From a virus: 22,993 nt of DNA. How positions within the stretch are numbered: the stretch's first letter is position 1; every line of letters begins with the position of its first letter. Position numbers and translations under genes: made by a program. The stretch is from IMG/VR virus record IMGVR_UViG_3300025132_000322, positions 1 through 22,993 of that record; one strand, 5' to 3'. Below are positions 13,223-21,858 of the stretch, one piece after another. The notes under the pieces are model-generated. The model was given only the letters and a program-made list of their open reading frames with translations, had not been told where the DNA came from and did not search any database.

Positions 13223-16191
13223 TGTTAGACAGTGCCCTACTAAAAACCAACTTCGTTGGAAGAGACGGATTTATATGGTGGATTGGCCGAGTGGCACCAC
13301 CGTCTGTTTGGCGTAAAGAGTCAACAGACGTTAAAGCTGGGTGGGCGTATAGATGTAAAGTCAGAATAATCGGGTATCACGCATTTCAAGAAGAAGTTTT
13401 ACCAGATGCAGACTTACCTTGGGCTCATGTTCTGGTGGATGCTAATAGTGGCGCTGGACAGGGTGGTTTAGGTGAAAGTTCAAAAATGGTTGGAGGAGAA
13501 ACTGTCTTTGGTTTCTTCTTAGATGGTGAGGAAGCACAGCAACCAGTAATATTCGGTGCTCTAGCGAGATCAAAATCAGAGTTTGGTCCTAATAACTATG
13601 ATGACTTTACTGATGAGGCTAACGCATTTAGTCCTATATCAGGAAGAGAGGCTGGCATAGATGGTATCACCACTCAAGACGTAGCTGAAAACAAACCATT
13701 TGGGCCTGGTGGTAGTGATGAAAAACAGACAAAGAAGAACGCAACAGATGAGGTAGGTAAACCAAAAGATAATGGAAAGAAGGAAGGTCTTGATAAAGGA
13801 ACAAAGGGAGATGTAGCATTTTCTGATGTGTCTTTAGGTCCTCACTCTATGGATAATGGGTGTGAAGACGGTCCTTTATCAGATATTGCACATACTCTTG
13901 GTAGTTTTGCAACTACAGTGAACTCTCTAACAGAGTTTGCTGGTCTTTATATTGATACTGCAAATAATGTATTGGAGGATATCAGTAAATTAGTCAGAAA
14001 GTCAGCTAATCTAGTATCAGCAGCGGTCAAGAAGATCGTAAACAAGATTAGAGAAAAGGTGATGAAATTCATCACAAAGAAATTCAGAAATTTACAAGCA
14101 TTGATTATACCAGAACCACAAAAATCTCCAGTGGTTAAGGCACTACAAAAGATTATGGATATCATATTTTGTTTGTTCAACATTGATATTTTAGATATGT
14201 TGAAGGGAATGTTGTTAGATATGATAGGTAACGCATTGAATACTTCTGTTTGTGCTATCGAACAGATGATAGGAAATATTTTAGCAGACATTCACGATAA
14301 ATTACAGAAATTACTAAAACCAATACTAGACGGATTAGATTGGTTGATGGGAGCACTTGGCGGTATAGCTGGTATATTAGGAAAAGTAAGTAGTTATATG
14401 GACATGTTGCTTGGGTTCTTTGCCTGTGCTGAGTTATCATGTAAAGAATATGAAGATTGGTCACAGGGATTGGGTGTTACATCTAAACCAGATCTTGAGT
14501 GGGGAAATGTATTAAGTAACTCTGACAGGATATCAAAATTTGAAAAATTCTTGGATGGTGCAAATTATAGTGGTGATGAAGAAGATGGTGGTGTATTTGA
14601 TGCTAGAGCAAGATTCTCTCTTCTTAGTATGTTGGGTGGAGGATTAGTAGATTTCTTTGATTGTAACCAAACAACAAATAATCCGAAAACTCAAGATCAA
14701 CTAGGTAATTCAGTTCCGCCAGGATTTACATGGAGTGAGTGTATCCCGCCTAAGGTAGAAGTTCATGGTGACGGAACAAAAACTGCTGCCTTGATGCCTA
14801 TTGTTTCATCTGTAGATGGTAGTATTTTAACACTAGAAATTATTGATCCAGGCTTAAATTATGGTGTACCACCAGCAATAACCATTATTGATAAGACCAG
14901 ACATGGAGGTGGTGCCCATGCAGAAGCAATCATAGATAATTTAGGTCGTATCGTTGACATTTTTATGTTGGCGCCTGGTGAGGGATATTGCCCTTCAACC
15001 AACGTAGTTCCTCCTCAGTATCCAGTTACCGAAGGACCTGCACCACTAGATGATGGTGAAATTCCTCCATATATTACATTTACAACTCCAGCTGATGATG
15101 CGGTTGGTGTACAAACTTCTACTTCTATTTCAATTACATTCAGTGAAACAATAGCAAGAGGAGAGGGAGAGATCACTATCACAGAATCGACTACCAATGT
15201 TGTTCATGAGAGAATAAATGTAAGAAACACAGATAAAATAATTTTCCTATCAGATAGGATAATCAAGATAGATCCTGGCAAAGATTTAAGATTCAATACA
15301 GAGTATTTCATATCAATGTCTGAGGGATCATTCTTAGATCTTGCAGACACTGCCTTTGCTGGTATTGCTAGAACTGATACTTATAACTTTACCACCAGAG
15401 GAATCGCTGGAATAGGTAGTGAATCTGTGGGTATCGTGACTTCACTGTTGCCATATAGACCTGGCATAGGTTATACTAGTGGAGATACTGGTAGAGTTGG
15501 AGATTGTTCTTTTGATCTAATTACAACTCCAGCTGGTTCAATAGCTGGTGTTAAAAATATCAAATGTAAGGACAAGCATAAAAGAATCCCTCCAGTCACT
15601 ATAAATACGAGGACAGGATTGGGCGCTGAGTTAATACCTATTATCTCATATAGTCCTGACTTTGTTTCTGACATAGGAGAAAGGCCAAACAGCGGAATAT
15701 TAGTTGTTGATGTTGTTGATTGTGTTTACAGTTTGCCTAAGAGACAAGTTGGTTGGGTTAATGGTAATCCTTACTACGGTGATTTCCATGTTCACCCAGA
15801 AACAGGAGTGAAGATGGTGGGACCAACTCATGTGTCATCACCACATGCTGTAATCTATCCTACAAAAGAACAAAGTATAGGATCAAATGTCACTGCTCAA
15901 TATATTCCTCCAGCTACAGATACTGCGGCTCCTACCTTAATACAATCCACACAAAACGATGTTCCCGACCCCTCTTCAGAAAATCAGTCTGACACAAGTG
16001 ATACTAGTTCAACTCAGCAAACTGAGCAAACTGAACAAATGGATACTACTACGCCTATCATTAACAATACAGAGCCTCAACAAACGTCTGGACAGAGTGA
16101 CACTCCTCCTCCTTCTACTCCTCCTAGTGGCGGCGGGTCTTCGGGATCAGGTGGAGGATCGCAGGGTGGCGGTGGATATGGAGGATACTAA
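13222..16191 (+). CDS. 5: gp5-like baseplate hub/needle protein without lysozyme, with Ig-like domain
   Basis: A 989-residue protein. Residues about 1-130 form an OB-fold gp5/VgrG-type domain: GRDGFIWWIGRVAPP, AYRCKVRIIGYH, LPWAHVLVDANSGAGQGGLGESSKMVGGETVFGFFLDGEEAQQPVIFGAL. A polar linker follows, then a long amphipathic and hydrophobic helical block (about 225-410). Residues about 614-725 resemble a Big_5 (SbsA-type) Ig-like domain: ITFTTPADDAVGVQTSTSISITFSE...NFTTRG. A conserved HVHPETGVKMVGPTHVSSPHAVIYP motif lies near 860. The end is low-complexity (PPSTPPSGGGSSGSGGG, then GGYGGY). The T4 gp5 lysozyme domain is not visible. Start is the TAATG overlap with the CP12-like gene. Hub role is well supported; function of the added domains is not known. 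Confidence 0.8.
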   Translation: MLDSALLKTNFVGRDGFIWWIGRVAPPSVWRKESTDVKAGWAYRCKVRIIGYHAFQEEVLPDADLPWAHVLVDANSGAGQGGLGESSKMVGGETVFGFFLDGEEAQQPVIFGALARSKSEFGPNNYDDFTDEANAFSPISGREAGIDGITTQDVAENKPFGPGGSDEKQTKKNATDEVGKPKDNGKKEGLDKGTKGDVAFSDVSLGPHSMDNGCEDGPLSDIAHTLGSFATTVNSLTEFAGLYIDTANNVLEDISKLVRKSANLVSAAVKKIVNKIREKVMKFITKKFRNLQALIIPEPQKSPVVKALQKIMDIIFCLFNIDILDMLKGMLLDMIGNALNTSVCAIEQMIGNILADIHDKLQKLLKPILDGLDWLMGALGGIAGILGKVSSYMDMLLGFFACAELSCKEYEDWSQGLGVTSKPDLEWGNVLSNSDRISKFEKFLDGANYSGDEEDGGVFDARARFSLLSMLGGGLVDFFDCNQTTNNPKTQDQLGNSVPPGFTWSECIPPKVEVHGDGTKTAALMPIVSSVDGSILTLEIIDPGLNYGVPPAITIIDKTRHGGGAHAEAIIDNLGRIVDIFMLAPGEGYCPSTNVVPPQYPVTEGPAPLDDGEIPPYITFTTPADDAVGVQTSTSISITFSETIARGEGEITITESTTNVVHERINVRNTDKIIFLSDRIIKIDPGKDLRFNTEYFISMSEGSFLDLADTAFAGIARTDTYNFTTRGIAGIGSESVGIVTSLLPYRPGIGYTSGDTGRVGDCSFDLITTPAGSIAGVKNIKCKDKHKRIPPVTINTRTGLGAELIPIISYSPDFVSDIGERPNSGILVVDVVDCVYSLPKRQVGWVNGNPYYGDFHVHPETGVKMVGPTHVSSPHAVIYPTKEQSIGSNVTAQYIPPATDTAAPTLIQSTQNDVPDPSSENQSDTSDTSSTQQTEQTEQMDTTTPIINNTEPQQTSGQSDTPPPSTPPSGGGSSGSGGGSQGGGGYGGY

Positions 16192-16763
16192 TGGCAACTG
16201 AAAGAGACGTACAAAGCGATCAGACCAATGAATATTTTGCGAATGAGATAGGATTTCGTGTAACTTCTGGTATTAAAATACTTGATGGCGATTTACAGGG
16301 AGAATATACAGACTACGCTGTAACCACTGATAATATTCAAGGTATAGCTTTTTATAAAAGTGGATTGCAAAAGTTGGTAGTAAATGGTTGTTCCTATGAA
16401 ACTGTAGGTATTAAAGGTAAGGAGAACGAACCAAATAAAATTATTGCCACGAAGTATGGACATATATTATTAGATGCACAAGATGGTGACATCATATTAC
16501 AAGCTAATAATATAAGATTAAATGCCAAGAAAGAATTAACTATGAGAGGTGATGAACAAATCTACATAGGAAAGTCTCCCATTTGTAACATAGATGCCGC
16601 TAATACAAATATTCTTGGTACTAAGAACCTTTCTCTTGGTGGTAACTTCATTGAGGTTTCTGGTGGATCATCAGTTGATATAGGTACACAACCTGATAAG
16701 CTACAGGGAGGTTTTCTTGGCGCTTTGATCAGTGCCTTCGATAGATTTAAGGATTTCTTATAA
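16191..16763 (+). CDS. beta-repeat baseplate needle-like protein
   Basis: A 190-residue protein with a run of short alternating strands: KIIATKYGHILLDAQDGDIILQANNIRLNAKKELTMRGDEQIYIGKSPICNIDAANTNILGTKNLSLGG (about 83-155). This resembles the C-terminal beta-prism of T4 gp5 or VgrG needles, where hydrophobic residues repeat about every eight positions. It follows the gp5-like gene with a TAATG overlap. As the gp5-like protein ends in low-complexity sequence, this protein may supply the needle as a separate chain. That is inference. The C-terminus (GALISAFDRFKDFL) is a short amphipathic helix. Confidence 0.65.
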   Translation: MATERDVQSDQTNEYFANEIGFRVTSGIKILDGDLQGEYTDYAVTTDNIQGIAFYKSGLQKLVVNGCSYETVGIKGKENEPNKIIATKYGHILLDAQDGDIILQANNIRLNAKKELTMRGDEQIYIGKSPICNIDAANTNILGTKNLSLGGNFIEVSGGSSVDIGTQPDKLQGGFLGALISAFDRFKDFL

Positions 16764-17623
16764 TGGCAGCAACGGCTTCGATAGGAATGTTCGGTGACAA
16801 AGTTGTCATCGGAGCATTAGATTTATCATTTCTGCCAGGAATACCAAAAGTATTTCCAGGCACACTGTCAGTAAATGGTCCTGTTTATATGGGATTGGTT
16901 CCTAATGTAGGGATACCACAGGCTGCGGTCATGATAGGTCCTCCTATGAATATCCCATCACCAACTTCTCTACAGGTTGATGGAATTACTATTTTTAGAA
17001 CAGGTATAACTAACTTCTTCACACTGAACAACTATTTTGCCTTATGTACTAAGTTTGCCCCTACAATCAGAAACTCTACAAGTATAACGAATGGTGTCTC
17101 CACTAATAATGGACTCACTGTTATGAATGGTACAGTTACTATTAACGCTAGTTTGATTGTATCTGCTGTTGCTAAAATAGGTGGATCATTGACCGTTGGT
17201 GGTGGTATAAAATGCCCTACGATTGCTGCAGGCTTTGGTAAGTTTGGTAGTGTTGCTGCACCATTCAAGTTCTTTGATATACCACATCCAAGTAAAGAGT
17301 TCCCACATAGGTTGAGATACTCTTGTCTGGAAGGTCCAGAGATAGGTGTGTATGTAAGAGGAGAGTTACAAGGAACTAATGAGATAGAACTTCCTGACTA
17401 TTGGAAAGATCTTGTGGATGATAGAACTATTACAGTTCATTTAACACCTATTGGATCTCATCAAAATTTATGTTATGCTATTGCTAGAATGAAAGATAAA
17501 ACAAGTATATTAGTCAATCCACATGGTTTCAATTCACATACAATACGTTGCAGTTATATAGTACATGCTGAACGTAAAGATGTGAAGAAACTGGTGCCAG
17601 AATACGAAGGAGCTATAGAATAA
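16763..17623 (+). CDS. virion structural protein with fibre-type C-terminal module
   Basis: A 286-residue protein. The first 75 residues are rich in Gly, Pro and Val (LSFLPGIPKVFPGTLSVNGPVYMGL...VMIGPPMNIPSP). The middle (about 100-160) is a repetitive strand-rich Asn/Thr stretch (STSITNGVSTNNGLTVMNGTVTINASLIVSAVAKIGGSLTVGGG), typical of beta-helical fibres. The C-terminal module, FFDIPHPSKEFPHRLRYSCLEGPEIGVYVRGELQ...IELPDYWKDLVDDRTITVHLTPIGSHQNL, recurs from memory at the ends of many phage structural and fibre proteins. It overlaps both neighbours by TAATG. A baseplate-attached fibre or spike part is the best guess; the exact role is unknown. Confidence 0.7.
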   Translation: MAATASIGMFGDKVVIGALDLSFLPGIPKVFPGTLSVNGPVYMGLVPNVGIPQAAVMIGPPMNIPSPTSLQVDGITIFRTGITNFFTLNNYFALCTKFAPTIRNSTSITNGVSTNNGLTVMNGTVTINASLIVSAVAKIGGSLTVGGGIKCPTIAAGFGKFGSVAAPFKFFDIPHPSKEFPHRLRYSCLEGPEIGVYVRGELQGTNEIELPDYWKDLVDDRTITVHLTPIGSHQNLCYAIARMKDKTSILVNPHGFNSHTIRCSYIVHAERKDVKKLVPEYEGAIE

Positions 17624-19248
17624 TGGTTGCAGATCCAAAGTTAATCTCTAAAAGATTAAGAGAACAAAGAAAACAAGTAAAAGACGAGACAGTGGTTCTT
17701 AATGAACAACTTGCCTTGATTGATGTAATCATTGATGAATATGATGATCTAATCATCAAATTAGATAATAAAATACCACCACTGATTGCACCTATTAATG
17801 CTAAGATTACTGAGGTTCAACAGGCATATCTTGATAGAATTGCACATGGATGTAGAAGTGATTTAAAGTGGGTACAGGTTTCGGAAGGAGAACTATATTT
17901 TCCCAGCAGTAACTCTAATTTGCAAACTAAAACATATGAAGTTCGGAAAAACCCTGATGAATTTAGATTCTTAGGATACTATGGAGCAAAGTTCTATAAG
18001 TTTCCAAAGAACATGGAATATGGATCAAATGTAGTAGAAACGATTAGTGATGCTGATGCAAATATTGGCAGCACCGCCTTGATTATATTTGATGCAGATG
18101 CAGAAACTTTAACTGGATTCACTACAGGTAGAACTTCTGGTATTCAAACTGGAGATTATATAACAGATTCATTAACAACTCCACAAATATTCCAAGCAGG
18201 AGCTGGAACATCTATAACTGGTTTTGGACTTACTGCCTATCCAAAATACAACTATGCGGTGAGTGGATTCTGCACATCAGGTGATAATAAACTGTATGGT
18301 GATGGTAAGATTGGTTTTATCACATCATTCAGTATTGGTGATGAAGTTTACGGTGCCTCAGATAGAAGTGGTAATGGACTTATTTCTTCTGGAACTACGA
18401 TAACAGGTTTTGGAACTGCTATTGGTATTCAAACCTTTATCAACGACGCTGGTATTACTACAGGTGCAGAGGTTCTTTTAGATTTTGCAACCTTAAGTTT
18501 ACCTGTAACAGGTACGATCAATAAAGATATAGGAACTTCATTCTATGTTGGAGTTGTGTCATCATATTACTTTGCAGAATTGAGTGCTCCTCCTAATTCA
18601 ACAGGAGTTAGTAGTTCTTTTATAATTATCAGGCCTGGAGATTTGTCAGATATAGAGTTTGAATCTACCAAGAATCCGATAGACCCAGTAGAGATAGGTA
18701 TAGCAAGAGGTGGAAATATAGGAAAAGGTCATATACTGGAACTTGTAAACAATGGAGATCCAGATATTATTGCACAGTGGAGAGAGATTATTGAAGATCC
18801 AGAACCAGCTGTAGGTGCTGGTAGGGTAGAGTATTATGTTGGTAATTTTCAATGGCCTACTATTTCTAGAAGAGATGCTGATGGAGATGTGACCACTACA
18901 CACGCACCTATAGGAACTAGATTAGTTGTGGGAATTGGTGCGACAATAGGTGCAGGGATAGGATATACAGGAACTCCTCCAGCTGGTGCAATTCCAGGCG
19001 ATTGTGGAACTTATGATTCTAATATTGCAGAGAGAGAAAATGAAATGAATAGTATTATCAATGAAAATACACCTATAATACAATACTATATAAGTGGGTC
19101 AGACGCATTGCGAAATCTAAGAAATGAAGATGAAACAAAGGCATGGGGATACCTACAGGCAATAGGATTCAACAATGCTAAAGCTAAAAGGCAACTGTCT
19201 GATGCTGTACAAATCGAAGACTTTAACTGGAAAGAATTTGGCTTATGA
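17623..19248 (+). CDS. virion structural protein, coiled-coil N-terminus, beta-rich body
   Basis: A 541-residue protein. Residues about 5-75 (LISKRLREQRKQVKDETVVLNEQLALIDVIIDEYDDLIIKLDNKI) look like a trimeric coiled coil. The body (about 90-430) is Gly/Thr/Ser-rich with repeated strands such as ITGFGLTAYPK, ISSGTTITGFGTAIG and FTTGRTSGIQTGDYI. The C-terminal 60 residues are helical again (NIAERENEMNSIINENTPIIQYY... EDFNWKEFGL). I do not recognise a named family. The position in the baseplate operon and the fibre-like composition suggest a tail or baseplate component. It starts in a TAATG overlap and ends with ATGA into the next gene. Confidence 0.7.
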   Translation: MVADPKLISKRLREQRKQVKDETVVLNEQLALIDVIIDEYDDLIIKLDNKIPPLIAPINAKITEVQQAYLDRIAHGCRSDLKWVQVSEGELYFPSSNSNLQTKTYEVRKNPDEFRFLGYYGAKFYKFPKNMEYGSNVVETISDADANIGSTALIIFDADAETLTGFTTGRTSGIQTGDYITDSLTTPQIFQAGAGTSITGFGLTAYPKYNYAVSGFCTSGDNKLYGDGKIGFITSFSIGDEVYGASDRSGNGLISSGTTITGFGTAIGIQTFINDAGITTGAEVLLDFATLSLPVTGTINKDIGTSFYVGVVSSYYFAELSAPPNSTGVSSSFIIIRPGDLSDIEFESTKNPIDPVEIGIARGGNIGKGHILELVNNGDPDIIAQWREIIEDPEPAVGAGRVEYYVGNFQWPTISRRDADGDVTTTHAPIGTRLVVGIGATIGAGIGYTGTPPAGAIPGDCGTYDSNIAERENEMNSIINENTPIIQYYISGSDALRNLRNEDETKAWGYLQAIGFNNAKAKRQLSDAVQIEDFNWKEFGL

Positions 19249-19577
19249 TACACTATCCTTATTGGTCATGTTATGATGGCCTTGGACAAAAATACTGCGA
19301 TTGTAGTCATGAAAAATATGCAATCAGAACTCTAGAGTTGCATGAAGGTGAGGGATTTACTTATAGAAGAATAGATGCTCCCAAACCATTACCACCTGAG
19401 ATCATTGATGTAGATGCACAAAGAGAGGGTGAGTTGCCTGGGCAACAGGGATTACCTTCGGCAACAGAGAGACTACATGATGACATGAGAAAGGCAATTA
19501 TAGATGCCGCCGTAAATGGTTACGACAAAGTATTAGAACAAAGTGATTCACAAATTATAGATGATACATTACATTGA
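19245..19577 (+). CDS. small protein with N-terminal Cys cluster, unknown function
   Basis: A 110-residue protein. The N-terminus MIHYPYWSCYDGLGQKYCDCSHEKY has C9, C18, C20 and H22, which could bind a metal, though no known zinc motif fits exactly. The rest is acidic, with a Pro-rich middle (DAPKPLPPEIIDVD) and a helical C-terminus. It overlaps the structural gene upstream by ATGA and the oxygenase gene downstream by 17 nt, so it is translated within the operon. No function can be assigned. Confidence 0.65.
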   Translation: MIHYPYWSCYDGLGQKYCDCSHEKYAIRTLELHEGEGFTYRRIDAPKPLPPEIIDVDAQREGELPGQQGLPSATERLHDDMRKAIIDAAVNGYDKVLEQSDSQIIDDTLH

Positions 19578-20196
19578 TTGCCAAAAAGAATTTTTAGATT
19601 GGTCTAATTATGACCTATCAAAAGACGAAGTATACGTTATAGATTACATGTTTCCGCCTTGGTTTGTTCATCAAGTCGATGAAATGGTAATGACAGGATA
19701 CAACTGGTTCTGGGGTCATACCAGTGGATATGCCGAAGATGGTAGAGATGTCGGTGCAGATCCAACGTGGCCAGAAGCACCAGCCTTAAAACAACAGATA
19801 TTTCCTCCAGACAGAAATGATATCGCACAGGATAGTGCCTTTAAAATGATCTACAGTGCCATTATGAATACTCTACCATTTGAAGTAGAACTGGGAGAGA
19901 TAATGATAAATGGGCAACAGTGGATACATAATACGACACCACATCAGGATTGTACATGTGACAATGGCCTTAGTTTCTGTTACTATGTTAACCATTTCTG
20001 GAACCCAGAATGGGGTGGACAACTTATGGTAAAATTAAATGACGAGTGGCATGGTATAGACCCTGCCCCAGGCAGAGTCATATTTTTTAAAGGTAATATA
20101 TGGCATCATGGTATGCCACCAAATGAAAAGTATCGTGGACTAAGATCTAGTCTGGTGTATAAAACAATGAGAACAGTGCCTTTACCATCTAAATGA
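19561..20196 (+). CDS. 2-oxoglutarate/Fe(II)-dependent oxygenase
   Basis: A 211-residue protein with the iron-binding facial triad of the 2OG-Fe(II) oxygenase superfamily: H128-Q-D130 in TTPHQDCTCD, and distal H182 or H183 in NIWHHGMPP. R195 in YRGLRSSLVY is the candidate 2-oxoglutarate-binding residue. The strand NPEWGGQLMVKL and PAPGRVIFFKGN match the double-stranded beta-helix fold. These enzymes hydroxylate proteins, nucleic acids or small molecules; the substrate is unknown. It lies in a run of such enzymes downstream of the baseplate genes, common in cyanophages. Start ATG at 19561 overlaps the gene upstream; the stop overlaps the next gene (ATGA). Confidence 0.85.
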   Translation: MIHYIDCQKEFLDWSNYDLSKDEVYVIDYMFPPWFVHQVDEMVMTGYNWFWGHTSGYAEDGRDVGADPTWPEAPALKQQIFPPDRNDIAQDSAFKMIYSAIMNTLPFEVELGEIMINGQQWIHNTTPHQDCTCDNGLSFCYYVNHFWNPEWGGQLMVKLNDEWHGIDPAPGRVIFFKGNIWHHGMPPNEKYRGLRSSLVYKTMRTVPLPSK

Positions 20197-20717
20197 AACA
20201 AATCTTTGGTATACCCATCTTTGAAGATGAGGTTGATATAAGTAAATTTGATAATATCCCTCATGCCCCACTAGAACCAACTTGGGATTCTGGTGTTCCT
20301 TCTACATTTGGAACGCAGAAACAACAAGACGTTCCAGAGGAAATTTGGTCATATTTGTCTGGTGTAGTGGAGAGAAACCTTTTCCCAGCACAACTAATGG
20401 GAAAGAATGCTAGGTTTGGAAATATATGGAAGAATGTATATAAGAAACATGATTATCAGGATGCTCACATACACCCTCATAGTCAGTGGAGTTATGTCAT
20501 ATATGTTGATGTAACGTCAAAGACATCATTCTTTAATCCTTCAATTCATAACATTCAGAATCATTTTGGTTGCACTTTGCCTCAGTTTCCGTTAGACTAT
20601 AAGCCTAAATTAGGACCTGGGCATATAATTATATTCCCATCATTCCTAATGCACATGGTCAACTCAGGTAATGAGGGAACCACAATATCTGGTAACATTT
20701 ACATGGAGTATCATTAA
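20193..20717 (+). CDS. putative 2OG-Fe(II) oxygenase, HxH variant
   Basis: A 174-residue protein opening MKQIFGIPIFEDEVD. It contains NIWKNVYKKHDYQDAHIHPHSQWSYVIYVDV and a distal GPGHIIIFPSFLMHMVNSGNEGTTISGNIYM. This resembles the 2OG-FeII_Oxy_5 type found in phages and marine bacteria (W-N-y, then H-x-H, then FPS-hydrophobic-H-x-V, then S-x-N). The metal site would use H92, H94 and H154. The arginine usually just before ISxN is replaced by threonine (TTISGN), so 2OG binding may differ or be lost. It is ATGA-coupled to the oxygenase before it. Confidence 0.7.
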   Translation: MKQIFGIPIFEDEVDISKFDNIPHAPLEPTWDSGVPSTFGTQKQQDVPEEIWSYLSGVVERNLFPAQLMGKNARFGNIWKNVYKKHDYQDAHIHPHSQWSYVIYVDVTSKTSFFNPSIHNIQNHFGCTLPQFPLDYKPKLGPGHIIIFPSFLMHMVNSGNEGTTISGNIYMEYH

Positions 20718-21019
20718 TGGCAAAAGAAAATAGAATGACAAAGGAGGAGTACCTCAAGAAATGCGAGGAAGTAGAAGATACTGCCTATGCAGAACAGGGA
20801 CACCCTCAAACATTTGGAAACAATCTATTACTTCAAAATATTGATGCTTTTGGTGCTGAGATTGCTAAACTGGTTACTGCTGTAAGACAGTTAGAGAGAT
20901 CGGCGAATGATGCTGAACTCAGGATTATTGGTCTTGAAAAAGAAATTGAACTACTATCTAGGGAGGTTGAAATTGGTAAAACGCACACACACGATAACAA
21001 AGAAGAACCCACAACATAA
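20717..21019 (+). CDS. coiled-coil protein, unknown function
   Basis: A 100-residue hydrophilic protein starting in a TAATG overlap with the oxygenase gene. Residues about 37-85 (LLLQNIDAFGAEIAKLVTAVRQLERSANDAELRIIGLEKEIELLSREVEI) form a clear heptad coiled coil. The tail is polar (GKTHTHDNKEEPTT). It may be an oligomeric structural or chaperone protein; I know no named family for it. Confidence 0.65.
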   Translation: MAKENRMTKEEYLKKCEEVEDTAYAEQGHPQTFGNNLLLQNIDAFGAEIAKLVTAVRQLERSANDAELRIIGLEKEIELLSREVEIGKTHTHDNKEEPTT

Positions 21020-21122
21020 TCAGATATGGGAATGGGAAGAGACTCCAGAACTAGCGGCATATATTGCCAAACAAACTGGCAAACAGGTGTTAAAGGATGC
21101 CCCTAAGATACCCGAATCTTAA
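20973..21122 (+). CDS. possible small protein with TTG start
   Basis: The frame has a 49-residue reading from a TTG at 20973, preceded by AGGGAGG (20960-20966) at a 6-nt spacing, an unusually good ribosome site for this operon. The part beyond the coiled-coil gene reads IWEWEETPELAAYIAKQTGKQVLKDAPKIPES, which looks protein-like and covers the otherwise empty 21020-21096. An ATG start at 20907 would lie entirely out of frame inside the coiled-coil gene and is less likely. Alternatively it is a frameshifted extension of the coiled-coil gene, though I see no clear slippery site. Confidence 0.4.
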   Translation: MVKRTHTITKKNPQHNQIWEWEETPELAAYIAKQTGKQVLKDAPKIPES

Positions 21123-21684
21123 AGATCATATATTTGAGTATGATTTGCTATCTCATCAGGAATGTGATGAGATAGTTTCTATTTTAGATTCTCGTGAATG
21201 GGGTGACTTCATGTGGTATCAGGACCAGAAACATATTGATCTTGATAAAGAATCAAAGATGAAGTCAACAGTAGATTCCCCAGAGTCAACAGCCATAATA
21301 CAACCTCATATAACTGATGAGTTGCATCGTGCCTTTCATGAAAAATATAATTATTATAATGTTGGGCCTGGTGGTAGTGGGTCATTTTGGGAAGCTAGCT
21401 CAGGTATAAAATACAATAAGTACGCTGTTGGCGATTATCTTAGTCCTCACTACGATCACATTCATTCCCTCTTTCAAGGACAATTTAGAGGGATACCTGT
21501 CACAAGTGTGGTAGGTGTATTGAATGATGACTTTGAAGGCGGTGATTTTATATTTTGGGAAGAACACACTGTCAATATAAAGAAGGGAAGTGTGTTAGTA
21601 TTTCCAGCACTGTATCTGTTTCCACATGAAGTAACTCCAGTTACAAAAGGAGTCAGATATTCTTGGATACAATGGATTGTATAG
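21097..21684 (+). CDS. 2OG-Fe(II) oxygenase, prolyl-4-hydroxylase type
   Basis: A 195-residue protein with the P4H-like layout. The N-terminal lead is LKDHIFEYDLLSHQECDEIVSIL; the metal site is H118-Y-D120 in YAVGDYLSPHYDHIHS, with FEGGDFIFW and VNIKKGSVLVFPALYLFPHEVTPVTKGVRYSWIQW after it. H177 completes the triad and R187 is the 2OG-binding residue. All key residues are intact. Start is ATG 21097, overlapping the small upstream frame by 26 nt. Its stop lies just before the tmRNA gene. Protein, perhaps virion, hydroxylation is possible; the substrate is unknown. Confidence 0.85.
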   Translation: MPLRYPNLKDHIFEYDLLSHQECDEIVSILDSREWGDFMWYQDQKHIDLDKESKMKSTVDSPESTAIIQPHITDELHRAFHEKYNYYNVGPGGSGSFWEASSGIKYNKYAVGDYLSPHYDHIHSLFQGQFRGIPVTSVVGVLNDDFEGGDFIFWEEHTVNIKKGSVLVFPALYLFPHEVTPVTKGVRYSWIQWIV

Positions 21685-21858
21685 TCCTGATGTACGACTC
21701 AAAAAGACATGTAGGTGGTGTGATCGACATTCTGGACAGGGGTTCGATTCCCCTCACCTCCACCAAGGGGGTGCCACGGCTTTCGACAGGGTATACGGAG
21801 CATGACTGAAAACCTGCTCGGAGAGCAAACCACAGATGCAAAATCATCTGACACTGCT

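Noticed and set aside
21711-21765. A tRNA gene ending at the CCA
   Set aside because: The T arm and acceptor 3' strand are present, but no anticodon arm or 5' acceptor strand lies upstream. The matching 5' strand is downstream at 21767, which fits a permuted tmRNA.
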